Source: Patellaria atrata CBS 101060 (Eukaryota > Ascomycota > Dothideomycetes > Patellariales > Patellariaceae). From it: DNA of 64,000 nucleotides. This document shows, piece after piece, positions 33,915 to 47,099 of this stretch. The notes under the pieces are model-generated. The model made no database searches. It had not been told where the DNA came from and worked only from the letters and a program-made list of their open reading frames with translations. Numbering within the stretch: the stretch's first letter is position 1; each line of letters begins with the position of its first letter. The stretch spans positions 686,315 to 750,314 of the forward strand of contig MU006095.1 of NCBI GenBank assembly GCA_010093705.1, written 5' to 3'. A program made the translations under genes and the position numbers.

Positions 33915-34677
33915 GATAGGGATGAGGTGAGAGTTAGGGAATTCGTATCGAGGTGGTGAGAAGAGAAGATGGAGACATCTTAGGAAAAGACCATTATACT
34001 CCCTGTTACAGAAGATGTGGCATTACTATAGAACAATCACTCTCCGTTACGTACGTGCGTTCTTCCAGCTTGTGAATTGTAGAGTAGCAATTGCAAAGTT
34101 GGCGCGAGTTCGCCGGTTAGGTGAGTCTTTTGTTTTTGAACAATGTCAAGCACAGAGCGTGTGAAAATTGAGGGTGAATGCTAGAGTAAAAACAGAGATT
34201 CATTTTTAGAGCGGACGTTGGGTACTAGGCGAAAGCAAATTCTTTTCCTCAAGTGAGGGATTGGGGTCACAAAAGAATATGGTATATTTACGCCTAATTA
34301 TGAGCTTATCGGTGCTCATCGCACTTTAAATAAAAGGATCAGGAAGAATTCTATAAAGGAAAAAAAAAATGAAAAGGAAATTGAGTATGAAGGGAATTGA
34401 CTTGACTGAAAGAAATATAGAATGGATAGTGCCCCCACCAAGCCACACAAGCAGAATTAGGGATTTTCTTTCCGTGCCTCAAAAATAAGCCACCCATTGA
34501 GAAATCTGGCAAAGCGAAAGAACGCGTGACCGACGTGTCAACAAGTTTTTCATTACAGCCAAACAGTTCACGCGTAAAAGTTCGAATGACCAGTATGGTA
34601 GTCTACTAACAACGAATGGTATCTTGGTATCAAGCACACAAAATTACTCAAACACGCAACTCTACCTAGCAGGGGAA
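33915..34677. other. Intergenic, no recognised feature
   Basis: Upstream region of the disordered-protein frame and 3' flank of the urea symporter. It holds an A-rich run (near 34362-34370) and no open frame of note. Confidence 0.4.
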
Positions 34678-37107
34678 CTATGACTTCACGTCGACCTTCT
34701 CCGTTGGTGTGGCAGAGCCGCTTCCCTCTACTTCCCTCACTTCTCCATGTGTAACACGACCAGGCTTCCTTTTCCCAGTTATATCTAAAAAGATTGCCTT
34801 GAACGTCCTGGCACTTGTTGCGCGTCCCTCCCACAATGGATAGATCCCGACACAGAAGCTCGAGAAGAAGAGCCACATAATACCGACGACAACCCAGCCG
34901 GTGAAGAACTTCTTGCTGAAAATGTAGCCAGATCCATACATGGGCATAGGCCAGAGTACGAGGAGACATAATGTCATGACGACAGTAAGGATGCGCGCAA
35001 ACCTTGAGGCTTTCTTGAGTTTGGCTTGCTCTTCAGCCTCGTCTGATTCCGAATGTACACCGCCAGGTACCAGCTCAAGATCAACGTGAGCGGCAGCGGC
35101 AAGATCATGATCATCACCGCGGCGAATCGCCTTCATGCTCACCCAATCGTACGTTGGGGTTTTAAGTGTGAAGCTAAGAAGAGGAACGAAGATCAGGGGT
35201 GAGAGCAGAGCAACAACGTTACCTGCCAACATGGGGTTGCTAGATCAAAAGTCAGCGCTGATAATTATGGAACGCATTGGAATTGCTTACTTGGCACCAG
35301 TGGTTGCAACAGAGAGTTCACCGCCTTCCTTTTGGGCTGTTACCAACCATGCGATGAGAGAGCAGGCAAGACCTAGAGGAGGTGTGAAAGTAGCTGCAGC
35401 CCAGCTCTGCTTGCTCCAGAGAAGCGTTAAACTGGCTGGGAGCACAGCAGAGGATATGATTACACCCATGAGTAAGTAGAGATAACCCATGGAGATCCCA
35501 ATATAGTACAGAGCAGTACTGAAGCCGGCCATTGCTAAAGCGAAGCCAACGACACAAGCATGGGCCATGTTGATCAGACGTCTACCGCTAGCTTCAGGGT
35601 TGAAGTAAGTCTGATAGATATCATAGGTGAAGATAGAGGATACAGCAATAAGTTCGGCAGACATAGCTGATGTTACAGCCATGAAGATCAACAAAAGGGT
35701 CGCTGCAGCGCCGCCACTGCCAAGCATAGCGACAGCAGCGGAAGGAAGAGTTAAACCAGCCGAAACATCCGCAGCTGGCAGGCGGTTGGGGTAGGTTGGG
35801 AATACCGGATTATCCTCAAGAGCAAGACAAGCGAGGCCCATGGTGGTAGCAGCAAGCCAGGGAATGGCAAACCAACTGAGACCACCAATGACATATCCGG
35901 GAAGAGCATGGACCGGGTGAGCAGCAATGGCTTTGTTGTAATAACCTACAGGGGTTAACAGAGAAACTCGAAAATTGGAATCAAAATACTATACCATTGT
36001 CGCAGAAAACTGTTCCGAAGTTTCCTACAATGTTGATGACAAAGAAGATGGCACCCTCTTTTGATCTCATAGTAAGATAGCTGCCACCGGCATTGCCCTC
36101 GACTGGGTGACGGATCGCAGCTTCTTGCAACTTCTCCCAAACTGCACTAGGGCTACCAAGGATGTCGTTGGTCGCATATGTAGTGAACGCGAAGGTGAGG
36201 ATAATGATGAGGATGACGACGGTGTGGGCATAGTCCGTAAGGAATGTAGCTTTGATACCACCAAACATGGTATAGATAACGACACCGACTGGGAGCAGGA
36301 AACAAGCTGCAGCGGTGGGAACGCCTGTGAGGGAGGTGACCACAGCGGAACCACCAGTCAACAACATAGAAGTGACCAAGATGTTTGTCATCAGGCCGAA
36401 AACAATGAAAACACCGTGGGTCACTGTGCCATAACGAGCCCGGATAACCTCCAGGAACGTGTGAGCGTTTGGAGCTCTGCGTTTCAATTCGATGGCAAGC
36501 GTCGCGAACAGAATAACCTGTACGGTAGCCCCTGAAGCATACCAGAATGGGCCGGAGACACCACTATAGGAATGATTAATTGGGGTTTCAGGCTATGAGG
36601 CTAATTGCTGTACTCACTAGTTGTACGCGACGGACGAGGATTGAAGAAGCGTAGCAGCCCAGGTCCAGGACGAGACGACCGCAGATGCAACAAGACCAGT
36701 CTTGACAGTTCTACCAGCGGTACTGAACATCTCAGACGTCTGAACTTCATAGTTGTATCTGTACCATGTCAGTCTTGACTAATCCCTGCTTATGTCATTG
36801 GACGAATGTAGGTCTCCGCCCTCCGGGATCGCTATAGATTTCCGGGTGGGATATTGGGGACTTAAAAAGCAAGATGTCGTCTCCAGAGCGATAGTTTGCA
36901 GAGAAATATCTTTCAAGTACAAAGGAGAGAGCTCTGTGTAGCACGTACCGTTTGAGGATGAAGGTGGTCAAAATCATACCAAAGCTATACCATCTGTTAA
37001 CTGAAATTCTGATCATATAATATCCTAGGAACTTACGCAAAGAGAAATCCTAGGCCGATGATAACGCCATAGCCAACGGCCTGACTGAGGGGCGGGTTTG
37101 TAGCCAT
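34678..37107 (-). CDS. DUR3: Urea active transporter, SSS family
   Basis: The ATG at 37107 starts [20 protein letters not shown]. Several introns of about 50-65 nt separate the exons; those I checked at YN(Y)[16 protein letters not shown] and [20 protein letters not shown] rejoin conserved blocks exactly. The protein is about 680 residues with roughly 15 TM helices, the usual Dur3 size. Diagnostic segments include [69 protein letters not shown] and [20 protein letters not shown]. The C-terminal cytoplasmic tail ends [17 protein letters not shown]. Dur3 is a plasma-membrane proton (or sodium)-coupled urea, and in yeast polyamine, importer induced under nitrogen limitation. Two GATA motifs lie upstream, consistent with AreA/NIT2 control. 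Intact as far as I can see. Confidence 0.93.
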
Positions 37108-37446
37108 TTGTTCTTGCCTTCACCTCAATCCAATATACGAGAAGAGCTGATGAAAGAGCAGAAAGAGGCAAGAACTGGGGGGATCACGCCTATCTAAATA
37201 TCACAACGGTGATGAATAGTCCCTGAAAGATTTGAAAGAGACTAAAGCCATGTGGGATTGGCAGAATTAAGTTGAAGACTTCAAACTGGAGCTTGAGGAC
37301 GAAAAGAGGCCTTGGAGCTCTTCGCAAGCTCTAGCCTCTCCACCGAATGCATGTCCCAGAAAGAAGACCAGCCATAGCTCCCCGCAGTCACGGCAGTATA
37401 GCTGTTGTTTGAAGATGTGTGGAGTAAAACCCTAGTCGTGCTCACT

Positions 37447-37514
37447 GATAAGGATGAGCGGCAAGCCTGTGTTACGAGGAGAAAACAGTATGGAGCTGCA
37501 AAGACAGAGATAAG
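37447..37514. promoter_or_regulatory. Paired GATA sites upstream of DUR3
   Basis: GATAAG occurs at 37447-37452 (context TGATAAG) and 37509-37514 (context AGATAAG), 340 and 402 nt upstream of the DUR3 start. Both fit the HGATAR consensus bound by AreA/NIT2-type nitrogen regulators, which prefer paired sites. Binding is inferred. Confidence 0.5.
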
Positions 37515-38270
37515 ATGAAATTCGGATTTTAGTCAACATTTCCGGCCAATGAAGGAGCAATAGACTTTGGGAAGACTGGCTCCGTGTCGCCTTGCGCCTT
37601 CAACGACTTTTTTTCGGAAATCTAGCCACTGGTGATCCTAGATTGAAGTCAAAACAGACGACGTCCGCACCTGAAGGAGTCTTGAGAAGTGTTGGCGCTG
37701 CAATGCGGTTCTGCCCGTAGTTCTAGCAACTGGTAAGATTAAGATTGGGGCTAACGATTTTCGGAAGAGCTGAATAAAAGACATGACAATGGAAGATAAC
37801 TTCATACCATTGATAGTGGTCATACTTCAACAATCCTCAGAAAGATTCTCTGGTAGTGGGTACTGTACCTCATCCTTAGACCGGGTGTCTGAATTGGGAG
37901 GTCCACACACTCTGGAAATCCTCTGTCAAAGCCCGATTTTCATCAGCATAAAAGGCAGTAGTTCGGTCAACGGTAGAGTTCTTTCATGATGAGGCGCTTG
38001 ATTCGGCGATCTTAACGTGGAGGTCACCCCCAACTCCCGACTCCATGTTCCATGCTCGCACACCCACCAGACAATAAAAGGCAAAATGAGAGAAAAAGCA
38101 ACGTCCTCAGGACTTCAGCCGAAAAGTGATTTTATCACTGAAGATACTTTTAGAACTATGTTTCAGGGTCAAAGCGGATCGCTTGGCTTGCGGGAAGAGC
38201 GCTCGCTACGATGAGCCCACTGTGACAACCCACGCTCTTTAGAACTAATTGGCATAAATCTTATCTTCTC
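37515..38270. other. Intergenic, no recognised gene
   Basis: Distal upstream region of DUR3. Frames at 37783-37989 and 38017-38214 are short and motif-less. Confidence 0.35.
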
Positions 38271-39354
38271 TCACCAAGCCCCCATTTTTTTCTCTCGAAG
38301 GCTTTTAACCTCTTTAAGGTTACATCTCACTTCGACCAACTGTATCGCTATCACCGTCGTATCCAGCACACCTGTCGCGTGTATACTATATGGCCCGTCA
38401 GCTTGGTCAGCCCCCAAGTAATGTAAAATTTCACCTCGAAACATCCTCCAGTCGGGCTTATCCACCACCGAGGCGCGGATTTCGTCGAGTTTGTTCATCT
38501 GCATCTCGACCTCTCTGTAGAGGTGCAAGATGTTGCATCCAACCGATCCATGAGCAGCTGCATGAAGCAAGTGAGATATTTGTTGATTTCAGCTAATCCG
38601 GTAACAGATATCAGGTTCGAGAACGAGATAGCTTCCGCTCTAAATGGCATCCATCAACACCTATTCTATGGGCACGTGAGTCTTTACTCCTTTGCCCAGT
38701 TCTCGAAAGACTGTAGAGTTTCTTCATTGTTCCGTTTCGTTTAGAACTAGAGCTGTACGAGATTGCTATCATTCTTTACTTCTATTCTGTATTGCTCCGG
38801 GGTTGCGTCCGTATCTACCTGTCCTCCCAATCTCCAAACATCTATCAGAAACACAGCATTCCACGATCCGATCCAATCCAATCTAACATCAAAATATCCT
38901 CCGATATCGTCTGTCAAGTCCTTCCACTCGCTTGAAGCTATCCTGGTTTTGATCCTGGCTCTAGCCCGGTACAAATGCAAGCCTTCAAATACGCACGGAC
39001 ACTCCCCACAAGCCCTACAGGACAGAAAATCCCTCTATGCCATTCTTGTGGGGGTTGTCCAGTCCATGTTAAGGAGAATTCAACCATACTTCCGTGAGTC
39101 TTCGGCTCCTTCGTGGTTGGCTCTGGTTTGCGCCCTTGGAACCGAGACACCAAACAAGTGTCTAGCTTTTGCCCTTGGAGCCTCGTGGCATGTATGCAGT
39201 GAACGTTGTCTAATGTTCCGGAGGACAGGAACACCCAGATAGGCGGGAGAGATATTGCTCTGGCACAGTATCTGATGCTGGTAGAAACAAGTGTATCTTT
39301 CTCCTTAAACTTTTCGAATTCATCTTCGGGTTCAGCATTTACTTTCTCCGTCAT
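38271..39354 (-). other. Unassigned minus-strand reading frames, possible hypothetical gene or relic
   Basis: Minus-strand frames at 39354-38938, 38980-38747 and 38570-38271 follow each other and read partly protein-like (EDEFEKFKEKDTLV; GGYFDVRLDWIGSWNAVF; EILHYLGADQADGPYSIHA). I cannot join them with clear splice sites, and the first two overlap in different frames. A plus-strand frame of 159 codons (38763-39242) covers the same DNA. No family is recognised. Confidence 0.25.
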
Positions 39355-40268
39355 ATTCTGGCCATCAACTCTCTAGATTAGTTATTCCACTCTTCGGAAC
39401 CTGTGTCTTGCATTCGGAAGCAGCTGAGCGTATCCTCTGCTGAACGCGTCGCGAACAATCTTCAATATTTTTTCATCGCTCCGTCTACGCATTGCGTCTT
39501 ACTCCCATTGGGACTGTATAGCTCTACTACAGTCTTTCTACCTTATATTTCACCTTCAATATTTGAACATCTCTCTTTTTGTCTTCTTCCAACCTGCGGA
39601 AATGGTTTAGTCGCTTTATGAAGTACCTTCAGCTCATCAAACTTGTCCATCTTCTTTACACCTATGCGAACGTCGCCTCTTCTTATCCTCTGACATTCTT
39701 GAAGCCCTATTCCCGTGATCTACTCTACAACCTGAAATTAGAAAATGAACGCATATCTCGTTCGATTATTCCATTGGCTTTCCCCCGTACGCCGCCATCA
39801 TCGCACGCTACGATATTTTACGACCTACCCCGTTATCATGAGTCCAACATCGTTGATACCAAGCAAAAACTTAAAGCACATACATAGCAAATCATACAAT
39901 CCGAAGTTCACGTATAACAAATACATGATAGGAACCGCCACGAAGAGTAAACGCTTTCATTGGACCCATATACCATTTTAGAACACAAAGTTGTGAGATC
40001 TAACACATTCCGTAGGCCAGGGGGGTGATCGGGATGATTGTGCACATAAGCCGTGATGGGAGGTCTTGTTTTACATGGGATAGAAGGTAGGGTTAAAACA
40101 CGTGAACTCTTAAATTTCGCACATTCAGAACTCGTTCATTCAGGGTGACTCCCTTGATTACATTTATCATACATTCGGCTCTATAAACCCCCTCTGCCAA
40201 GTTCCAGGCCGGTCACCATAAACGCAACAAACGCGCCACCGTCGCCACCTTCGGAAAAAGAACCCAAC
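39355..40268. other. Intergenic, pyrimidine-rich DNA
   Basis: CT-rich on the plus strand with several short frames lacking motifs. It includes the 3' flank of the nucleoside transporter. Nothing else recognised. Confidence 0.35.
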
Positions 40269-42389
40269 CTAACTCGCCGTCCCGTTCGTCGGCGGCGTGA
40301 AGAAAGTCTGCTGATCCACGACCAACAATCCTGCAATACTCGCACTGGTGAGCGTCGAAATAGCGCCCGTGATAAGCGCCGAAACGGCGAGTCTGCTGAC
40401 GTCGCCACTGCGGCCGGGGGAGATCTGGGAGAGCACACCGATCTGGGTGCCAAGGGAGCCGAGATTGGCAAACCCGCAAAGGGCATATGTCGCGATGAGG
40501 CGAGAGCGCGGGGAGAGGTCGGCGTAGGCGGGGTCCTGTTGGAGGGCGAGGTAGGCGACGAATTCGTTCTGTTGTGAATGATCAGTATTTCATCTTGGAG
40601 TCACTGCGTTTTATGAGAGTTGGGGAAGGACTTACGATGATGAGCTTGATTCCGATTAGGCGGCCAACGGGGAGCAGGTCTGGACGTGGGACGCCGAGTA
40701 AGAAGGCGATGGGGTAGCAGACGTAGCCGATGATGAGCTCGAGGGTGAGGTCGTAGTCGCCGTCGAGGTTGATGTAGCGGCCCCACCATGTTAATAGGCC
40801 GTCGACGAGTCCGAGAAGCGCGATAATACAGAGGAGCGTCGCGACGATCATACCGGCTATCTTGAGACCGAGCCACGCGCCATTAGCGAAGGCATGCAGG
40901 GAGTTAGCGGCACGGTGCTCGTCGTCATCTGGAATAACGACACGACCAGCGGTTAGAGTCTCTTCTTCCTCCGGGTAGCGGAGCTTGCTGATAGCGAGGG
41001 AAGCTGGGATACTCATAACACAAGAGGAGATCAGAGCTTGGGGGTTGATGCCGAGACCGATATAAGCGACGAGGACGGAGCCTGCAATAGTGGCGAAACC
41101 GGAGCACATGACTTGATGAAGTTCGGCCATGGTAAGATGGGCAACGAACGGCTTGATCAACATAGCAGATTCACCTTGTCCGATGAAGGGGGATGCGGCA
41201 GCAACGACAGCCTCGGCACCGGACACGCGCATGCTCCAGAAGAAGAAGACGGCGAACTTGCCAATGAACCATTGGAGGAGACCCCAGTAGTACAGCAGCT
41301 GGACAAACGCGACGAAGAATATGATTGGGGGTACCACACCCGTGAAGAACCAGGGGAGCTGGGGTACGGTTGCATCAGTGAGGAAAGTGACACCATCGTT
41401 AGCGAAGTGCAGGAGTTCACGAGCAAGCTCGGAGATGAAATTGAAGATGTCGTAACCGGCCTGGGTACGGAGGACGAAAAGAGCGACAATGAACTGAATG
41501 AACATGCCAACGATGACGGTATGCCAATTGATCTTCGACCTGTTCCTGGAGGTGAGCCAGAGGACAAAGATAAACACGATGAGACCGAATAAGCTGACCG
41601 CACGGTTTGCACGCGTGTTGTCGAGACTCTCCTCGCTGGCAAAGGCACCAATGACGATAACGCCGACAACTAGAGCCGCTGCAAGCGGAATACGAAGCTT
41701 TGGTGGAGTCAATTCTGCGACTCTTACACCGGTGTGACGCCATACAAGCTTCACGGGCTGCATAACGAGGCTGACGGGAACGTAGAGGGTGATCAGACGG
41801 ATGGTGATGCACAGGTACAACAGGAATGGGATAACCCAGTTCTTGTCACTACGGTGCTCAACCAAGCTAGCAATCCACCAGCTTCAAAATAGACATATTA
41901 GTATATGATCATTAAAAATCGACAGATCAACTTCTTGGGTCAAACCTACCCAGTGAAGAACAACCAGATGAACAAATGGAAAAAGATGCGCCATTTCCTG
42001 TAGAAGTTGGAGACGGTGTGGGTTTTTGGGTCTTCTTCTGGCTCCATGTTGTTCCTTGTCGGACTGATGCTACCCTTTTCCGCATCATATGCGTCTCCCA
42101 TCATCTCTTTCTCCTGAGCTGCACCATCCTTTTTGTCGGAATGAAGTCGTCGGTGAAGTGCATGATCATTCGGATCCTGATCAGGGATTATGCTCTTTTC
42201 TGCGGTCGTGCCCGTTGTATACGCAGGTTCGTCTGTCCTGCCCCTCGGAGCACTTGAATCGTGGTGAAGATGTGTATGTTGATGCTCATGGCTGATGTCG
42301 AGAGCGGGATCGCTATTTCTAAAGACGTCACGCTGCGGGGAGGCATTATGGCTCCGCTTCGGCTCCACTGGGGTGAAGCTTTCAGCCAT
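40269..42389 (-). CDS. Concentrative nucleoside transporter (CNT family)
   Basis: Three exons give about 665 residues. Exon 1 from the ATG at 42389 encodes a long hydrophilic N-terminus rich in His/Asp (SHEHQHTHLHHDSSAPRGRT). An intron at FFTG/WWIASL and another at IKLII/NEFVAYLAL rejoin the membrane domain. CNT signatures are clear: SPFIGQGESAMLIKPF, ELHQVMCSGFATIAGSVLVA, NPQALISSCVMSIPASLA, NEFVAYLAL and LCGFANLGSLGTQIGVLSQI. CNTs import nucleosides by proton or sodium symport at the plasma membrane. The stop TAG is at 40269-40271, after PPTNGTAS. Strong complementary frames on the plus strand reflect the biased composition of the gene and are not genes. Intact. Confidence 0.93.
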
Positions 42390-44198
42390 TATGTTAAGTC
42401 CTAATTTCTAACCAGCAACTTCCAGGAGATATGAGGTGGTAAAGTCGTCGCTGCTGGATGCCCCAAAGAGAGAATTAGGAGGACAGCAAATGAGGACGTC
42501 TTCTTTTTTCCCCGTTGAGCAGCAGCTGAAGATAATAAAATATGACCGGCATGCATATTTGTGACCGGGCAGGTGGTGCTAGCTCCAAATATGCCCAAGT
42601 GAAGATCATTGATGCGAGCTGCCTCATCGAGCTTAACATCCGTGATACAACTCTGAAAAGCGTATTACGGCCCTCTGTTGGATCCGCCTAGCACCACACG
42701 GCACCCAGTATCTACACGCACGGAATCTTCTTCGGTCAGCTCCGTTCCACTCAAGAGCTCTGCTTCATCCTCGGTCTGCCGGTCATGCTGTGGTGTACTG
42801 TACTGTACAGGAACAGCCAGGCCATCAGTTCGCCTCAACTGGTCTCATCTCTTTTTGCCGTCCAACTGGAAACCCCAGGACCCCAGACTACTGTCTTCTT
42901 CCAGAGAACGACGGATGAGGACGAGACGGTCAGGTCTAAGATACAGTTAGTGCCGCTGATAACTGTCAGGCTCCCCAGCACTTATCGCTGCGGGATCACT
43001 GAGATTCGGAGACCTGCATGGATCCTTTTCGCCAACCCCTCGTTTTCGCTCATGCCGGCCATCATCCTGGATATCTATTCGATAGATTCACTTCTCGATG
43101 CATGTTCTTAGGGTTGAACCGACAGAAGATAAACATAAGAATAGATGGATGGGCCTCGGTAAAGTGGACTCTGCAGTATCAAAGCGATCCAAAGCGATTC
43201 TTCAGACTGTTTGGACAACCAAAGTAAACGCTCACCTCATATTTCGGATGGTGGCGCTGGAACTAGAACCTACCTCAGTTCTAGCGCACCTCGTTATCTC
43301 TTGAATGGCCACCAAAAACGGATGTTTCCCTTCTTTCCATAGCGCAAAGGCCTCTACTTCGTGCTGCATCCTTAAACAGTAGACGAAGTTCTAGAAGTCT
43401 TAAAAGAACCGTAAGCTGTGCTTCATCTCTGCTCAAATTGGTTGAAACTCCCGATCATCGAATGGTATCATCATGGCGTTCTTGTTCATGTGGCGAACAG
43501 ACAGTATTCCGCCTTGCAAACCCTCAGACGATAAGTGATGAACCTTCGTTCGAATCTTCTGATTGGGGGTGGTATTTGATATTTCGATCCAAAGAGGAAA
43601 GCTTCAAATACTGCTGGATCACAGACCGGATGCCCTACGCGTTAGACGGTATCTTGTCACCAAGGATTTGACATTATTTGACATATGTTTCGAGGGGTGG
43701 GTTCAACATATCCTGGCCCTTGGGAACGATCAATCCCATGTATTTGCATCTTCAAATTTCGCTGTCGCGGGCCTGTTGGTTTAATCGAGAAAACTTAAAG
43801 TCAACTTGGGCAATTGTACTTTATAACTGCGAGATGTGGTTATAAAAAGGTGAGGCCATAGAAAGGAGTCGGGAAGTTTTTCGATGACGCTTTCACGCCC
43901 TACGGTATATTTTAGAGCCTTTTTCTAAAAGGTAGGGTGTCCATTTCAGGTACTGGGCCTATTTTGAACACCTCTTTCTCGCATCAATACAGAGTACTCA
44001 ATACTACGCATCGGAGGGTTCAATAGACACCAAAACAGGTCATCTGCAAAACATACACGAATTAAGAATCAAGCTTTAATCTAAAGCTACAATTCATACG
44101 ATGCGGTTGATTCAACTCGATCCCCAACTCCACATCCACTTTAAGCTATGCAACCAACGACGACCGACAACACCACCTGCTGAAACATTCTCTATATC
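42390..44198. other. Intergenic region with unassigned plus-strand frames
   Basis: Upstream region of the CNT gene and 3' flank of the xylitol dehydrogenase. Plus-strand frames at 42678-43304 and 43438-43784 are open; one stretch (SSDWGWYLIFRSKEESFKYC) reads like a folded protein. I cannot assign a family or a complete gene structure, so these may be relics. Confidence 0.3.
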
Positions 44199-45423
44199 TC
44201 ATTCTTTTGGCCCTTCGATGAGGATCTTAATTCCCTTTCCGGCCTTAACATCTTCAAACGCCTTCTCTGCATCTTCAAATTTGACTTGACCAGTGATCAG
44301 TTCTTTCACACTCAGTCTTCCGCTACCGACTAGATCCACAGCAAGGGCGTAGTCTCCACTACCGTATCTGAAGCTACCTTTGAGATTCAGCTCTTTGACG
44401 CACATTGCAACAATTGGGAATTCAATGTCTGGCTTGCCCATACCTAGTCCCATTATCAGCTTTGCGATTATAGATCCTGAGAGAGGGCTGGAACTTACCC
44501 CCCTGAACATAGGTACCACCAGTCCGTAAGGCGTGAATTGACGTCTGGATGCAAGGCTCTGCACCACTGGCATCGATTATTACATCAGCACCAACTCCCA
44601 AGTCACAGTCCTTTATCAGTCTCTTCGCACTATCTTCAGCACTCTCCTTTTGACTCCTGAATGCGCTTGATGCCGCATACTTCAGTGCGAATTGCAACCT
44701 CTCTTCGTTGATATCCACCGTCACAATCTTGGTCGCGCCAAATGCTTTTGCAACAGCACAACACAAGAGCCCCACCGGGCCAGCTCCAAATACGACCACC
44801 TTGTCTCCCGGCTTGATGCCAGCTTGCTTGCAAATATGCACCGCAACAGCAGTAGGCTCAATCAGCGCCCCCTCTTCTAGCGACATGCCCTCGGGAAGCT
44901 TGTAGCAGAAGTCCTCGGGTAGACTGTAATACCGTGCAAGAGTACCATCGAACGGTGGGGTTGCAGCAAACTGCATGTCGAAGCAAAGATTGTACTTCCC
45001 CTCTCTACACCGCACGCATCGTCTGCAGGGTACACCAGGCTCCATCGCAACCCTATCACCAACCTTAAGACTTTTGACATTTTCACCAACCTCAGTGACC
45101 ACGCCCGCAGACTCGTGGCCCAGCACCATAGGGTTCTCGACCACGAAGTTGCCGATGCGACCATGGACCCAGTAGTGGACATCGGAGCCGCAGATGCCGG
45201 TGTATTGCACGTTGACGATGACATCGTGGGGTGATTTGAGGGTCGGCACAGGTCGATCTTCAAAAGTCACCGCTCCCGGCTTTTCGAGCACGAAAGATAG
45301 GTTTCTGGAGGAGGTGGAGGAGCCGTTAGTCTTTGCTTTCTTGCTGGATCTGGGCGATGTGGGAGCTGGCGGGGCATCCGCAGTTGAACGCCGTGCTGAC
45401 CTGCGATTTTTGGATTCTGACAT
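44199..45423 (-). CDS. Xylitol dehydrogenase (D-xylulose reductase), zinc MDR family, with N-terminal extension
   Basis: Two exons; a 60-65 nt intron (GTAAGTTCC ... GGACTAG) rejoins YVQGG to MGKPD, giving about 386 residues. Zinc-dependent medium-chain dehydrogenase features are all visible: YTGICGSDVHYWVHG (catalytic zinc Cys), GHESAGVVTEVG (catalytic His-Glu), CRRCVRCREGKYNLC (four structural-zinc cysteines) and VVFGAGPVGLLCCAVAKAFG (Rossmann NAD loop) followed by VDI with the NAD-selective Asp. The closest match from memory is fungal XDH, which oxidises xylitol to D-xylulose in pentose catabolism; sorbitol or L-arabinitol dehydrogenase is less likely. Unusual is a basic Ser/Pro-rich extension of about 40 residues (KNRRSARRSTADAPPAPTSP, SSKKAKTNG) before the enzyme proper. 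A TATATAT lies about 65 nt upstream. Confidence 0.9.
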
Positions 45424-47099
45424 ATTTTTAGGGGCCAGATTGGACTTGATAGGTAAAAGAATTGTGCAATTGAGTTTTCCTTTCTACGGATATATACGCT
45501 GGGGGGATTTTTCCATTATGTACTGCTGGATTTTTCTTCTAGAGCTCCTCTGCCTTAGTTCTACCTACCTGCCCGTTCATGACGAAACTGGACGAGAAGC
45601 CCCGCTATAGCACACGCCGAAGCTCTCCCGGCCGGTAGAATGCGACTCAAGACAGCTCTGGCAGCACCAAGAGCTATCAGTAACAGTGTGACCACATCAA
45701 TTCAACCGGAGCTTGATTACTGGCTATCAAAGCTACAGATCAAAAGCGTTGAGGTGACTTTTGGTTCGTTTCTCCTCTTTGCAAAACGCACACCGACTTC
45801 GCATCATGATTGGGACAGTCACTGGGATAATCTAAAGTTATGCAGATTCGAAATTGAGAGCAAGTAATCGAGAGAAGTGAACAATGGCTAAGTATCATGC
45901 CTATCAGTATTTCTTATTTCCTTGCTCTGTCGATTTGTGGACTGAATATTTGCGCCGAAAACTCTTCAGATAGAGCTAGAGCTATAAATCTCCTGTCTCT
46001 TGCCCCAGCGTGGATCGCTATGGTCAACATCATACTGATATCCAACTTTCCGTACAGAAGAGCCAGAAATGTCAAAGGTACTCCCAACCGCACGCGCTAC
46101 CTCAGCGTATAGACATTCTTCTTGTACGGTCCGTCTTGAGCGATACTGGTGCTTTCAACTTTACTATAGCATGCAACTCTCAAAGTTCCCAGTCTGAACT
46201 ACTCCAAATTTCATTTACAGCAAGAATTGAGTCAAAGAAAGCCCAAAATGTATCATAATACCGCAAAAACATGACCCGAGTGGCCCTTGACCAAACAGAT
46301 GCAGAGCTTTACGTTGTAGAATCGGTGGGATATACTTGAAGCCGGGAGTCCAGCTAGCCACAAGAGAGAAATTCGCTATTTTTACCACTACAATAACCGT
46401 TATAGCTTTGTGCGGGGCTTTAAAACAGCTCTAGATCTAAGGATTCTCGGCTAGGTGTCTAACTACACTGCATTTGGACGGCTCTCACTTATTTCTCGAA
46501 CGTCAATTAACACTACTATACTCTATACCTAATTGAGTACATGAAGCAGTTTGACATCGGATGGTAGGTACTCAATCATTGATAGGTATCCATTTCTGCT
46601 CTATCTAGCTATTGGTGTTTTTGAGTTGGTCTCAGCCACCGATTGTTCCAGCCATCAGATCTACTCTTAACATCACCTTATGAACCTTCGCCCCCTAGAT
46701 ATGTTGTTCACAGAGACTTCCTTGCTATCGTTATGCGCGTATACCTACAGATACTCACACCACTTCGGTCGCTCACTCTCTCCAGATCACTGTCACCTGT
46801 CCAGCCAGGCGCTACAGTTCGGGCCACGAAAGCACACTTTCAGTATCATGTCAGCGACAAAACTACTTAAATCCTGCAGAGAGACCAGGGTGATTGATAC
46901 GGATCGTCCTACTAAAACTCATTTCTTAGTAGAATCATTTTCGTTCTTCTTGCAAGATCAAGCCTTCTTCATTCACGATACGATCCTGTGCACCTAGCCG
47001 TATAGGATGAAATCCCACTAATAAGACTTAATCTATCTGTATGCCGAATCGTACATCTTTTTCAACAACATACCCTTATAGAGGCCCCAGAAGTGCAAA
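45424..47099. other. Intergenic, no recognised gene
   Basis: Upstream of the xylitol dehydrogenase and before the Hint-domain relic. Short plus-strand frames (45640-45867, 45897-46112, 46680-46997) have no motif and no splice support. Confidence 0.35.

Noticed and set aside
41038-41669. Long Glu/Asp- and Ser-rich frames on both strands inside the nucleoside transporter
   Set aside because: They are composition shadows of the CNT gene, whose frame has all family motifs.
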